From a bacterium (lineage in GTDB: Bacteria > Cyanobacteriota > Vampirovibrionia > Obscuribacterales > Obscuribacteraceae), in the NCBI GenBank assembly GCA_016124935.1, contig WGMS01000009.1:1-64000 (forward strand): 64,000 nt of DNA, read 5' to 3'. Below the pieces are notes generated by a model that made no database searches, was not told where the DNA came from, and saw nothing but the letters and a program-made list of their open reading frames with translations. The position numbers and the translations under genes are program-made. Numbering within the stretch: the first letter of the stretch is position 1; every line of letters starts with the position of its first letter. Of the stretch, positions 1 to 8,898 are shown in pieces.

Positions 1-369
1 CGGTCCGCCCCAGGCTATGCCGAGGATTTCCATACCGTTAGCGATGATGTTGAGCAAAGCTTCTAAGTTAGCCAGGTTGTTGACTCGAACCGTACCAGCG
101 GTGTTGACACCCATGATAGCGGTGGCGTCATCGCCCTGAGGACCTACTGTACCGTTGGTGGCACCCTGCAGAACAGGAGCATTACCGTTGGTGATTTGTT
201 GAGTTTGAGAACCGGTGTTGAAGCCGGAGTTATTAATGTCGTTACCCATGACGCCCTGGGAGGTGAAAGCATCTCCGCCGGATTGCGCCATTGCTGGTAC
301 TGTGGAAAGACCAAAGACTACAGCGGCAGCGAGGGAAAGACGAGCGATAGCGGTAGTAAGGTTACGCAT
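1..369 (-). CDS. Secreted protein, N-terminal part only (runs off the left edge)
   Basis: The reverse strand reads open from an ATG at 369 to the window edge, giving 123 codons. The protein begins MRNLTTAIARLSLAAAVVFG and continues to an AMAQ cleavage-like site near residue 29, a clear Sec signal peptide. The mature part is rich in Asn, Gly, Thr and Gln (for example NDINNSGFNTGSQ) and turns hydrophobic near residue 103 (LEALLNIIANGMEILGIAW). A strong GGAGG ribosome-binding site lies about 9 bases upstream of the ATG. I do not recognise the family. A small pilin of the TrbC/VirB2 type is conceivable because of the signal peptide and late hydrophobic stretch, but this is only a guess from half a protein. 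The start and secretion are well supported; the function is unknown. Confidence 0.7.
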   Translation of the reverse strand, partial: MRNLTTAIARLSLAAAVVFGLSTVPAMAQSGGDAFTSQGVMGNDINNSGFNTGSQTQQITNGNAPVLQGATNGTVGPQGDDATAIMGVNTAGTVRVNNLANLEALLNIIANGMEILGIAWGGP

Positions 370-554
370 AATTGGAACCTCCAGAAAATATGGAATGTAG
401 TAGTAAAGTGTTTGAAATAACTGGCTGCAAAAAGTGCAACCGTTTTGAATGAACTTTATTAGAGTAGGTTAAGATTACTCCTAAGTCAAGCTCAATTTTG
501 TAAATTAGCTAACATTTTCTAGAGAAATTTCGATTTTTTAAACCGGACCAGGGC

Positions 555-1790
555 TCAGGAGTGGGCCAGTATTCTAGAAAGCCTGGTATGGCTGAAGAGA
601 AGCAGCTCATAGGTAGCGGCTGCCATGCCATCCAGGGCAGTCTCTCCCAGACGTTTTTCAAGTTGCCGCACCGCGGCCACCACATCCAGATAACTGACTT
701 TATCCGCTCCCCGGGCCTTCGCCAGGGCTTTTGCCTGTAGTTTCAGCAGAGCATAGATAATCGAAAGATGATGAAAACCGACAATCAAAGAAAGCTGACC
801 GAAGCCGGCGCCGAAATAGAGCTTTCCGAAAATGCGCTGGAAAAGATATCTATATATAAGACTGTCTATCTCCTGATCACCGAACGGAAACTCCATCTTC
901 TCTAACTCTTCGAAAGAATAGGATTTCAGCATTACTTTTATGCGAGGCGGCAGAAAGCCCAGAAAGATAGACTGGTAGAGAAAGCGATAAAAATTGAAAT
1001 TCTGCTCTCCCCGACCCAGGGTCTTCACCGGAAAATAAATACTATGCAGAGCGACCAGCAGTTGCTTGTCGAGCCCCTTCAAAGGCGGAGCACTATCCAG
1101 GCTGACCGGCTGGGGACTGGAAGAAGAAGACTCTCGCTTCTTCTTGAGCTCTCCCATCAGATAAGTGGAGCCATCTAATAAGCGCTGATCAAAAGTCTTG
1201 CTCTCGTCTCGAAGAAACTCCAGCAATTTTTCTTCGTGCCCAAGATACTCATCCCAGGTCAATGGAATGCCGGTGGACATCTGGAGCTTGGACCAGTTGG
1301 GCTGATGCTCCGGATAAAGAGCCTTGAACTCTTTGAGCTTTTTCTCCAGATATTCTCTTTGTTCAGATAAAGCTTTGCCCGAGTTATTGACCGCCCCCAC
1401 ACTGACAAAGCTCACCGTGGCATAAATACCCGAAGGAGTCTCATTGAAGCAATAGGGAAAAAGCTGGCAAATGGATGGCTTAGTAGAAGACTCGAACTGG
1501 CTGTGGATAAAGCATAGCTTGTCGACCAGAAATGGACAGTGTCCGTCTTCCCCTTCTCTAATGGCGTGGGTGTAGGGGGTGTCCTTGCTTTCGTAGTCTT
1601 TCAGCTCTCGAAACAGGCTCTTGCCGACAAACTTGTCATTGCGGGCGGCCCAGTCTATATCGGAGATCCTGAAATAATCCTCTTCGGTCATGGGCACAGA
1701 CCAGCCGCCGCAGCATGTGCCGCAGCCGGTACATTCATAATTAATGCCGTGCGGAATATGTAGAGTGAGCCCTTCTACCTGATTCGACAT
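555..1790 (-). CDS. YkgJ-type cysteine-cluster protein (putative Zn/Fe-binding, FliB-like)
   Basis: A 411-residue cytoplasmic protein. Near the N-terminus it has the dense cysteine cluster CTGCGTCCGG (about residues 20-29), followed by CPFL, a CFIH motif and KPSICQLFPYCF. This is the pattern of the YkgJ / flagellin N-methylase (FliB) family, in which the cysteines are thought to chelate zinc or an iron-sulfur cluster. The C-terminal 250 residues are helical and unassigned. It lies 6 bases downstream of anmK, and its AGAGGA ribosome-binding site overlaps the last codons and stop of anmK, so the two are probably translationally coupled. The family assignment rests on the cysteine spacing. The substrate is unknown, and no flagellar gene is nearby to support flagellin methylation. 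Confidence 0.75.
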   Translation of the reverse strand: MSNQVEGLTLHIPHGINYECTGCGTCCGGWSVPMTEEDYFRISDIDWAARNDKFVGKSLFRELKDYESKDTPYTHAIREGEDGHCPFLVDKLCFIHSQFESSTKPSICQLFPYCFNETPSGIYATVSFVSVGAVNNSGKALSEQREYLEKKLKEFKALYPEHQPNWSKLQMSTGIPLTWDEYLGHEEKLLEFLRDESKTFDQRLLDGSTYLMGELKKKRESSSSSPQPVSLDSAPPLKGLDKQLLVALHSIYFPVKTLGRGEQNFNFYRFLYQSIFLGFLPPRIKVMLKSYSFEELEKMEFPFGDQEIDSLIYRYLFQRIFGKLYFGAGFGQLSLIVGFHHLSIIYALLKLQAKALAKARGADKVSYLDVVAAVRQLEKRLGETALDGMAAATYELLLFSHTRLSRILAHS

Positions 1791-1796
1791 CGAAAG

Positions 1797-2975
1797 TTAT
1801 CCTCTGATCAGTTTACCCAAGCATACACGTCTTGCCGCCCCGGTACAGACCGGGACATTATTGGGCACTTGAAAATAAGTCGTATAGGCAAGCAGAGCAA
1901 AGAGTAGCGCCTCTTTGAACTTGGTCGAGATGCCATAGTCTTCGTGCAGCTTAATCGAGAGGGGCCCGTCCCAGTACTCTTTGATTAAGCGAAGCATCGT
2001 AGAATTCTGCCCGCCGCCGCCTCCAACCACCAGCTCCTCGATGGCAAATTCCTTCCTTATATATAGATTGTATGAATCGGCTATGGATTTTGCCGTCAGT
2101 GCCGTCACTGTGGCCACGGCGTCCTCTTTGGCGATGCCTCTCTGACGCACAACTTCAATGAGTTTGTCGGCGTATTTATAACCGAAGTCCTCGCGCCCGG
2201 TGGTCTTGGGCAGGGGTCGAGAGAAATAAGGATTCTGCATGAGTTCGTCAAGCCAGGATTTATCTATCTTGCCGCCGGCGGCAATTTTGCCCGCATCGTC
2301 ATACTCTTGCTTGAAAAAGACCTGACAGAAACGATCGATGACCATATTGCCCGGTCCGCAATCATAGGCATAGCGTGCTCTTCCCGACGGGTCTAGTACT
2401 GTGAGATTGGCTATGCCACCGATATTCAGGATGCCCAGAGCGACTCCGGAGTTTCCGAAAAGAACTTCATCGGCAAATGAGACCAGGGGCGCTCCCTGAC
2501 CGCCAAGGGCAACATCGTTTGTGCGAAAGTCGCATACAACGGGGATTTTTGTAAGGGTGGCAATCTCCGAACCATCGCCAAGCTGCAACGTGCCCCGGGT
2601 TTCGACCCCCCACAGCTCCGTGGCGGCCGGCTCGTGCCATATAGTCTGCCCATGGGAGCCGATCAAATCGATTTCGATCTTCTGCTCAGCACAGCTGGCG
2701 ATAACTTGCTCGGCGGCCCGGGCGAAAACCTTACCGAGAGCGGCGTTTAAAAGACAGATCTCTTTGAGGTCGGCACGACCGGAGTTGACCATTTCGGTCA
2801 GGTTCTTTCGAAAAGACTCTTCGAAAGGGATGAGCGTAGAGTAGAGGAGCTCGGTGGAGAGCTTTGGCGGACCGCCATTTTTCAACTCCGCAAGAGGAGT
2901 TATTTTGAAGACAGCGGCATCGATACCGTCCATGGAAGTACCACTGTTGAGACCAAGCACATTGAGAGATTTCAC
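1797..2975 (-). CDS. anmK: Anhydro-N-acetylmuramic acid kinase
   Basis: This enzyme opens and phosphorylates 1,6-anhydro-N-acetylmuramic acid from cell-wall turnover to MurNAc-6-phosphate, using ATP in the cytoplasm. The 392-residue length is typical. Visible family signatures are the N-terminal GLNSGTSMDGIDAAVF motif, IGSHGQTIWHEP, the DFRTNDVALGGQGAPLV segment, LNIGGIANLT and YDCGPGNMVIDRF, with GGGGGQN near the end; these are the sugar-kinase/Hsp70-actin fold phosphate and adenosine motifs. It is the first gene of a two-gene unit with the YkgJ-like gene and is divergent from guaB3 across 110 bases. Murein recycling implies a peptidoglycan-containing, Gram-negative-type cell. No murQ or nagZ is in the window. 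Confidence 0.95.
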   Translation of the reverse strand: MKSLNVLGLNSGTSMDGIDAAVFKITPLAELKNGGPPKLSTELLYSTLIPFEESFRKNLTEMVNSGRADLKEICLLNAALGKVFARAAEQVIASCAEQKIEIDLIGSHGQTIWHEPAATELWGVETRGTLQLGDGSEIATLTKIPVVCDFRTNDVALGGQGAPLVSFADEVLFGNSGVALGILNIGGIANLTVLDPSGRARYAYDCGPGNMVIDRFCQVFFKQEYDDAGKIAAGGKIDKSWLDELMQNPYFSRPLPKTTGREDFGYKYADKLIEVVRQRGIAKEDAVATVTALTAKSIADSYNLYIRKEFAIEELVVGGGGGQNSTMLRLIKEYWDGPLSIKLHEDYGISTKFKEALLFALLAYTTYFQVPNNVPVCTGAARRVCLGKLIRG

Positions 2976-3085
2976 TGGACCGCCCCTTGCAATCGGAAAA
3001 GAACTGTAATTGTAATTGCTTCTGACAGATTAGTAATTAACAGTCAGTGTTAATATAGGCGAAAGTTGATCTCGGGGTTCTCAAC

Positions 3086-4291
3086 ATGGGCAAAACACTT
3101 GAATATTCAGGCTCTACACTGGGCAAAGATTTGTTTGTCGGCAAAGGCAAGCCTACTAGAAGGGCCTATGGCTTCGACGAGATAGCTCTGGTGCCGGGTT
3201 CCGAGACCCTCGATCCTGAACTTTGCGATATCACCACCTCCCTTGGCGGACACAAGCTGGAAGTGCCGATTCTGGCAAGCGCCATGGATGGTGTGGTCGA
3301 TGTCAAAATAGCCGGCATCTTCGGGAAACTTGGTGGGTTGGCGGTTCTCAATCTACAGGGCATACAGACCCGGTATGCCAATACCGAAGATGCCTACAAC
3401 GAGATCACATCCTGCGACAAAAGCTCTTTTGTCACGGTGATGCAAAAGATTTATTCCAAACCGATTGACGAAAGCCTTATCGCCAAAAGAGTAGAAGAGA
3501 TCAAAGCCCAGGGCGTGGTCGCCGCCGTTTCGGTGACTCCCAATATGGCAGAAAAATACGGACCGATAGCAAAAGAAGCCGGTCTCGATATAGTTTTCGT
3601 TCAATCCACCGTGACAGGCATCGAGCACCGCTCCCAGTCTGGAGAAGCCAGTCTCAACCTGGAGTCTTACTGCAAATCCATCGGCTTGCCGGTGGTAGTC
3701 GGCAACTGTGTCGCTTACAGAACAGCTCTCGAACTCATGGAGACCGGTGTTGCCGGCATTCTCGTCGGTGTCGGACCTGGAGCAGCCTGTACTTCAAGAG
3801 GCGTTCTGGGTATAGGAGTCCCGATGGCCACCGCCATCGCCGACTGTTATGCCGCGTCCGAAGTCTATGCGCATAAACACGGCAAAGCGCCCCTGATTAT
3901 TGCCGACGGTGGCATGGTCACCTCGGGCGACATCTGCAAAGCCATTGCCTGTGGTGCCGATGCGGTCATGATCGGCTCTCCTCTAGCCAAAGCCAAAGAA
4001 GCTCCCGGCAGGGGCTTCCACTGGGGAATGGCTACTCCCAGCCCGGTTCTGCCACGGGGTACAAGAATCCAGGTCGGCACTACTGTGCCCTTGGAGAAAA
4101 TCATAAACGGTCCAGCCGATGTCGATGACGGCACCCAGAACCTGACCGGAGCCCTTAAAACCAGCATGGGAACCCTGGGTGCTCCGGATCTCGAAGCCAT
4201 GAAAGATGTGGAAGTGATCATCGCTCCTTCAATCCTCACCGAAGGAAAAGTCTATCAATCGGCTCAGAGCCTGGGCATGGGCAGAATCTAG
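3086..4291 (+). CDS. guaB3: GuaB3-family IMP dehydrogenase-related protein
   Basis: A 401-residue TIM-barrel protein of the IMPDH/GMPR superfamily. The catalytic-loop motif GPGAACTSRGVLGIGVPMATA carries the cysteine that attacks IMP C2 in true IMP dehydrogenase. Other barrel motifs are SAMDGVVD, GNCVAYRTALELMETGVAGILVG and IIADGGMVTSGDICKAIACGADAVMIGSPLA. The flap-like segment GMATPSPVLPRGTRIQVGT and the lack of a CBS pair fit the shorter GuaB3 subfamily of actinobacteria and cyanobacteria rather than classic GuaB. Enzyme activity of GuaB3 has been shown in few organisms, so guanine-nucleotide synthesis is inferred from the family. The next gene starts directly after its stop codon, which suggests an operon. 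Confidence 0.9.
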   Translation: MGKTLEYSGSTLGKDLFVGKGKPTRRAYGFDEIALVPGSETLDPELCDITTSLGGHKLEVPILASAMDGVVDVKIAGIFGKLGGLAVLNLQGIQTRYANTEDAYNEITSCDKSSFVTVMQKIYSKPIDESLIAKRVEEIKAQGVVAAVSVTPNMAEKYGPIAKEAGLDIVFVQSTVTGIEHRSQSGEASLNLESYCKSIGLPVVVGNCVAYRTALELMETGVAGILVGVGPGAACTSRGVLGIGVPMATAIADCYAASEVYAHKHGKAPLIIADGGMVTSGDICKAIACGADAVMIGSPLAKAKEAPGRGFHWGMATPSPVLPRGTRIQVGTTVPLEKIINGPADVDDGTQNLTGALKTSMGTLGAPDLEAMKDVEVIIAPSILTEGKVYQSAQSLGMGRI

Positions 4292-5053
4292 TTGCTAATT
4301 TCCGGAAGCAAAGTATTGATGCTTCTTCTGGCGGGCTGTCTTTTGCTGCCCGCTCCTGGAGCACTGGCCCAGAAGAATAGCGCCACAAAGAGCCCGAATA
4401 ATTCTCCAAAACCTCGCAAAAAGCTGCGGGAGAGAATCTCTATTGTCTATCCACGCTTCAATCACCCCAGAGTCAGCGAGCATACTTTGTATGTAGTCCG
4501 CACAACAATAGAGAGCCTACCTGTACATATCTATCAAATTCTCGATGAAGGTGGAGCAACGGTTTTTGTAGGCACCAACCCCCTGGATAAATTTCCCGAT
4601 TCTCTGAAGGTGGCCCATCCTGCCGATGGGCATCTCTTCTGCAACGAGCCCGGCAGGACATATAAGCGCGAAATGTACATCTGGGAAAGAGCCCTGGCTG
4701 AGCCCGGATATCCGGATGTGGGCGGAGTGAGAACCGACGCTGACCTTCGCCTGGCCACCCTTATGCAGTGCGCCCATGCCCTCGATGATTGCCTCGAAAA
4801 TCTCTCTAGAGATAAAGCCTATCTAGCTCTCTACAAACAGGACATCGCCTCTATGAATCCTCAGTTGCGTTCCGAACTCAGTCTCTATTGCGCAGATCGT
4901 CCGGACGCGCCCATGGAAGCATTCGGCGAAATTCTGTTGCTTTTGACCGGCGCCAGGACTCCACTGGGAGAAAAGATCAAAGCCGGCTTCCCCCGGGCAA
5001 GAATGTGGGTAGACTCGACCATAAAGGCAATTAAGCCGGCAAACAGCCGCTAA
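4292..5053 (+). CDS. Secreted protein resembling a lethal-factor-like zinc peptidase with a broken HExxH
   Basis: A 253-residue exported protein. The TTG start abuts the guaB3 stop; it gives a lysine-containing signal peptide ending near ALAQ, which an ATG start at 4319 would lack. The body has HTLYVVRTTIESLPVHIYQILDEGGATVFVG, then a conserved-looking EPGRTYKREMYIWERA stretch, then LATLMQCAHALDD and later MEAFGEILLLLTG. The order and spacing recall anthrax lethal-factor-like (M34/ATLF) metallopeptidases, where the central motif would be HExxH-ALDD and the third ligand a Glu in EAFxE. Here the HE pair is replaced by Met158-Gln159 while His162 and Glu209 remain. If the family call is right this is a non-catalytic relative. 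I infer the family by eye; the signal peptide is clear. Confidence 0.6.
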   Translation: MLISGSKVLMLLLAGCLLLPAPGALAQKNSATKSPNNSPKPRKKLRERISIVYPRFNHPRVSEHTLYVVRTTIESLPVHIYQILDEGGATVFVGTNPLDKFPDSLKVAHPADGHLFCNEPGRTYKREMYIWERALAEPGYPDVGGVRTDADLRLATLMQCAHALDDCLENLSRDKAYLALYKQDIASMNPQLRSELSLYCADRPDAPMEAFGEILLLLTGARTPLGEKIKAGFPRARMWVDSTIKAIKPANSR

Positions 5054-5094
5054 CGTCGGTTTACCAGCCCGCCTCCGGGGGAATATGGCCTGGT

Positions 5095-5781
5095 ATGATC
5101 CGCTCTCACTCTATTGCCTGTCTCTCTTTTCTTTTAGCCGGCGCACTGCCTGCAGCCGCTCCGGCGTTTGCTCTCGATTTGCAAAATGATTGTGACGCCA
5201 TAAGAGCGATGGCGGCAAAGAGACCCAACGATCTTGAGCTGCGCTATCGCCTGGCAGAATGTTATTTGAACACAGGAAGAGTCGATGCAGCCAAAAGAGA
5301 GCTTTCCCTCTGCATCAAATACGGCGGTAAAAGCCCGGTGGCGCTCCTAGCCGGTAAGAGAATTACCGAGCTTACAGAATCCGGCCGAGTCGAAGCCGAA
5401 ATCGAAAAGGTCCGCTCAGAACTGCTTGCCAGATTAGAGACAGAGAAGAAGCAGGCCTCTCAACGCTTCGATCTCGAAATCAAAGCGATTGAAAAAAGCA
5501 CCGCCGGTGATGCAGAGAAGGAAAGACGCATGAAAGCAGCCTTCACAAGACTGAAAAAAGAAGAAGAGCGCCTGACCTCAGACTATCAAAGAAGAGCCGA
5601 TCAACTGGCTTCTCAGCGCCAGGTCTTTAAGAAGAGCGCAGGCGCTCACGAAAAGATGCGCCTTGTGCCCGCCTTGAGCAATACCCGGGTGCGTAATTAT
5701 GAAAACCTTGGCGACGAATCCGATATCCAGGACATTCCGGAAGAAGCCCCGCTGAAAGCAGATCAAAAGAAACTGCGATGA
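5095..5781 (+). CDS. Secreted protein with one TPR-like unit and a long coiled coil
   Basis: A 228-residue protein with a Sec signal peptide (MIRSHSIACLSFLLAGALPAA, cleavage near AFA). Residues about 40-80 (RPNDLELRYRLAECYLNTGRVDAAKRELSLCIKYGG) look like a single tetratricopeptide helix pair. Residues about 95-195 are almost entirely charged and helical (EIEKVRSELLARLETEKKQ, KAAFTRLKKEEERLTSDYQRR), a probable coiled coil. It overlaps the next gene by four bases (ATGA), so it is probably co-translated with the PDZ-vWA protein and may be its periplasmic partner. No named family is recognised. Confidence 0.7.
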   Translation: MIRSHSIACLSFLLAGALPAAAPAFALDLQNDCDAIRAMAAKRPNDLELRYRLAECYLNTGRVDAAKRELSLCIKYGGKSPVALLAGKRITELTESGRVEAEIEKVRSELLARLETEKKQASQRFDLEIKAIEKSTAGDAEKERRMKAAFTRLKKEEERLTSDYQRRADQLASQRQVFKKSAGAHEKMRLVPALSNTRVRNYENLGDESDIQDIPEEAPLKADQKKLR

Positions 5782-6770
5782 ACTCATCAAAGGTACTGGC
5801 GCTATTTTTGTTGCTCTTGCTGGTCTTTCCACTTCAAGCGCGCGCTGATGCTAAGAACAAAACTGCCCCACCCATCACTCTAACCGGCAAGGTCGACGTT
5901 CTAGCGAGCTATCTGGCCGGAGCCGGGCTCGAGATAGAGTCAAGGAGCCTGCCCACCTTGGTGCTAAAGGTCAGAAAAGGCTCGCCGGCCTTCTACGGAG
6001 GGGTGGACGAAGGAGACCGAATACTGGAAGGGGCGATTAAAGATAACCGTCTATATATAAAGATCGAACGCAAAGGCAAAATCTATCTGGTTAAACTGAG
6101 GGCTAAAAAAGCTCCGACGCCGACCCTTACCGGCAAAGACCGGCGACAGACCCTGAAAGCCGGCCACAAGACAGGAGACTATCACCTGGTGATTCTTCTC
6201 GACCGCTCCGGCTCTATGGTGCACAGCCTGGGTGACCGGGGGGTCTCCCGCTGGAGCTGGCTGGCAAAAGAGATCAAAGACTTTGCCGCCCGGTTAGAGC
6301 AACAAGACCACGCCCGGTTCGACCTTGGTCTCTTCAACGAAAGCTGTGTCTTCGTGCCGGATATTGACGCGTCAAAAACGAAAACTTTAATAGATAGCAC
6401 CATAACCACAGGGAGCACCGACCTTTTACCGGCTTTAGCTAAAGCAAGCCGCCACTATCAGAAGAAAGCGGAGAAAAAAGAAGAGAGCCGTCCATTGCTT
6501 GTTCTGGTTTTCACCGACGGAATCGACCTGAATCAAAATCCGCCTGAGGAAGGAGCTCGCTCTGCCCTGGGTGAGTTTCTGCACTCGCACTTTCCAAAAG
6601 ACAGGATCAGTATCGTCCTCTTTCAGGCCGGCTTTTCAGAGGAAGGCAGCCGCTTTGTCAGTCGGTTCAATGAAGAGGCAGGAGGGTCCTGCATAAAGAC
6701 CGTGCTCTTCGAAAAGATAAGAGAAAAGGGACTTTATGAAAGTCTACCCGAACTTTTGCAACAAGATTAA
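5778..6770 (+). CDS. Secreted PDZ-like plus von Willebrand factor A domain protein
   Basis: A 330-residue exported protein with a signal peptide (residues 1-23, ending QARAD). Residues about 45-105 resemble a PDZ domain: AGAGLEIESRSLPTLVLKVRKGSPAFYGGVDEGDRILEGAI has the usual 'GSPA..gGv..GD.I' pattern. Residues about 130-320 are a vWA domain with an intact metal-ion site: DRSGSM (DxSxS), the Thr of TTGSTD, and Asp in FTDGID. vWA domains bind protein ligands through Mg2+ or Ca2+. PDZ-vWA fusion in one small secreted protein is unusual. The start overlaps the stop of the coiled-coil gene. It probably acts in envelope assembly or adhesion, but the ligand is unknown. Confidence 0.8.
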   Translation: MNSSKVLALFLLLLLVFPLQARADAKNKTAPPITLTGKVDVLASYLAGAGLEIESRSLPTLVLKVRKGSPAFYGGVDEGDRILEGAIKDNRLYIKIERKGKIYLVKLRAKKAPTPTLTGKDRRQTLKAGHKTGDYHLVILLDRSGSMVHSLGDRGVSRWSWLAKEIKDFAARLEQQDHARFDLGLFNESCVFVPDIDASKTKTLIDSTITTGSTDLLPALAKASRHYQKKAEKKEESRPLLVLVFTDGIDLNQNPPEEGARSALGEFLHSHFPKDRISIVLFQAGFSEEGSRFVSRFNEEAGGSCIKTVLFEKIREKGLYESLPELLQQD

Positions 6771-6867
6771 ACAAGGCTAATCGTTTTGTTTGAACCCTTG
6801 AAAACAATTCTACGTTGAAAGAGATATGAACACGTTGAAAGTCTGTTTAACAGAGGAGTCGAATGAA

Positions 6868-7212
6868 ATGAATAAATCCATCAGCCTTGCCCTGGCAGTA
6901 GCCCTTTTGAGTGGAGCCACCCTGATCGCCGGCGCTGACTCGGCAGAAGCCAAGCCCTGGAAGAAAAGGGTGAATCACCGTCAGAAAAACCAGCAAAAGC
7001 GCCTCGCCCAGGGCGTTAAAGACGGTTCTCTGACCAAGAAAGAATATTACGGGCTTCAGAAGCAACAATCCAAACTGAACCGAATGGAGACCAAGATGCG
7101 TCTATCCGATGGCGGTCTCTCCCCAAAAGAAGCAGCCAGACTGGAAAGTTCCCAGGACCGCCTCAGTAAGAACATATACAAGCAAAAGCACGACGACCAG
7201 AATCGTAACTGA
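6868..7212 (+). CDS. Small secreted basic protein with two helical repeats
   Basis: A 114-residue protein. I chose the ATG at 6868 because GAGGAG lies 9 bases upstream and the protein then opens with a good signal peptide (MNKSISLALAVALLSGATL, cleavage near AEA). The upstream in-frame ATG at 6826 would add 14 charged residues before it. The mature chain is basic and holds two similar units: QQKRLAQGVKDGSLTKKEYYGL and KMRLSDGGLSPKEAARLESSQDRL, with the G-x-L-(T/S)-x-(K)-E pattern seen in small periplasmic helical proteins of many Gram-negative bacteria. The function is unknown. A good terminator follows at 7231. Confidence 0.7.
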   Translation: MNKSISLALAVALLSGATLIAGADSAEAKPWKKRVNHRQKNQQKRLAQGVKDGSLTKKEYYGLQKQQSKLNRMETKMRLSDGGLSPKEAARLESSQDRLSKNIYKQKHDDQNRN

Positions 7213-7230
7213 AGCCATAACAGCCCTGGA

Positions 7231-7277
7231 AGAGGACAACGACCTTCATATTTTAAGAAGGGCGCTGTCCTCTTTTT
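7231..7277 (+). terminator. Rho-independent terminator after the small secreted protein
   Basis: GAGGACA at 7232-7238 pairs with TGTCCTC at 7266-7272 and is followed by a run of T. It sits 20 bases after the stop at 7212 and separates this gene from htrA. Confidence 0.75.
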
Positions 7278-7363
7278 CCATCAGAGAGTAGAGGATAAGA
7301 CAGGAGAAGAGAAAAGCATGGCAAAATATAGATTGTCTGTTTGCAGATTAAGGAGAGAGCTCC

Positions 7364-8599
7364 ATGCTCGAGAGAAGAAAGCAATCTATATTTAAGGTCA
7401 CCGCATTTGGAATTTTGTCACTGGCAGCGCTTTGCTCTATCTCTCGACCGAATCCTCTTATAGAAGGGGCTCTAGCCCATGAATCCGGCTCCCATCTAGA
7501 TCTCGCGCCCCAGACAGATTCTCCGTCTTCTAAAGCAGCGGTGCTTTTCCAGGGTAATCTAATCGCCGATATAGCCGAGAAGGCTGCCCCGGCGGTGGTA
7601 AAACTGGAAGTTGATCGCTCCAATCAGACGAAAACAGGCGGAAGCGGCCCGGGCATAGATCCATTCTTTTCTCAGATTATGCCGGGTTTCAAAGACTTCA
7701 ATATGTTCTTCAATCGTTATCAGATAAGAAAGAACGGTGTCTTTCCCTTCTTGCCCAACACCCATAATTCAGGCTCCGGTTTTATAGTCCGTGACGACGG
7801 CTATATCGTCACCAACGCCCATGTGGTAAAAGACGCCACAAAAATAGAGGTCCGTCTAAACGACAAATCTACTTACCAGGCCAAGATAGTAGGCACTGAC
7901 ACTTTCTCGGATCTGGCGGTATTAAAGATCGAGGCCAGAGACCTGCCCACCCTCAAACTGGGCAGTTCGAAAAAACTTCGACCGGGAGAGTTTGTTATCG
8001 CCATAGGCAGCCCCCTCGGTTACGATCATTCGGTCACCCTCGGCATCATCTCGGCGGTAGAGCGAACGGTCACCGACATCAACGGCAATATCAACTTCAT
8101 CCAGACCGACGCTGCCATAAACCGCGGCAATTCGGGTGGTCCGCTCATAAATCTGAACGGAGAAGTAATCGGAGTGAACACTGCCTTCCAGGGGAACGGG
8201 CAGAGCATAGGCTTCTCCATACCGGCGGATGTGGCCAGGTCGGTCTCGGATGATCTTATTGCCAATCGCAAAATTCTGAGACCCTACCTGGGGATCGGTA
8301 TGGAAGCGTCCAGTGAGGTTATCCTCAAAAGTCTGGGTCTGCCGCTCAACACCCGCGGAGTCTTTATCAAAAGAATCTACGAAGAGAGCCCGGCCGAAAA
8401 AGCCGGTCTGAAATCCCAGGATATCATCAAAAAAATCGAAGGACAGGTGGTCGAGTCCCCCCTGGATGTGCAAAAGATAGTGAAAGCACACAAGGTCGGA
8501 GAAGAGCTCGGCTTCTTAATCACAAGAGACAAAACCGATATATCCTGCACAGTGAAAATTGGAGAATACCCGGATCAGTCCGTCCTGAATAATGAATAA
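7364..8599 (+). CDS. HtrA/DegP-type serine protease with one PDZ domain
   Basis: A 411-residue periplasmic or membrane-anchored S1C protease that degrades or refolds damaged envelope proteins. Residues about 12-27 form one hydrophobic segment, an uncleaved anchor or signal. The trypsin-like domain has the full triad: His153 in TNAHVV, Asp183 in SDLAVLKI and Ser257 in NRGNSGGPL. A single PDZ domain follows (about 300-395; GVFIKRIYEESPAEKAGLKSQDIIKKIEGQVVES). One PDZ makes it DegS/HhoA-like rather than DegP. An insertion of about 40 residues before the first strand (GGSGPGIDPFFSQIMPGFKDF) matches the flexible N-terminal loop of cyanobacterial Hho proteases. It is flanked by terminators at 7231 and 8702, so it is probably a single-gene unit. 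Confidence 0.92.
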   Translation: MLERRKQSIFKVTAFGILSLAALCSISRPNPLIEGALAHESGSHLDLAPQTDSPSSKAAVLFQGNLIADIAEKAAPAVVKLEVDRSNQTKTGGSGPGIDPFFSQIMPGFKDFNMFFNRYQIRKNGVFPFLPNTHNSGSGFIVRDDGYIVTNAHVVKDATKIEVRLNDKSTYQAKIVGTDTFSDLAVLKIEARDLPTLKLGSSKKLRPGEFVIAIGSPLGYDHSVTLGIISAVERTVTDINGNINFIQTDAAINRGNSGGPLINLNGEVIGVNTAFQGNGQSIGFSIPADVARSVSDDLIANRKILRPYLGIGMEASSEVILKSLGLPLNTRGVFIKRIYEESPAEKAGLKSQDIIKKIEGQVVESPLDVQKIVKAHKVGEELGFLITRDKTDISCTVKIGEYPDQSVLNNE

Positions 8600-8701
8600 T
8601 GACTGATTGAAATCCAGGTACACTTTGGTCACAGAGCCTGACTATATTTATAACATCCAATCCAATCCACACACGTCCAACCCCCTTGATATTCCATATC
8701 A

Positions 8702-8748
8702 AAGCAAGGTTCTCGGCAAGCTTAGGCATGTCGAGAACCTTGCTTTTT
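8702..8748 (+). terminator. Strong Rho-independent terminator after htrA
   Basis: A perfect 14-bp stem (8702-8715 with 8732-8745) encloses a 16-base loop and is followed by Ts. It lies about 100 bases past the htrA stop. A 99-codon frame across 8607-8906 runs straight through it and is therefore not credible as a gene. Confidence 0.85.
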
Positions 8749-8898
8749 CCAGTACCGCAGCCGTCACCACATTTAATGCCGCATCTGTCGAATTTGGATT
8801 TCAGGCGCATATAGACTCCAGTAACCGCAAGCAATTGACTTCGGTTATTCGGCCCCAACTCTTTGTCGTACAATTCATATACGGAGTAGATCAAAACT

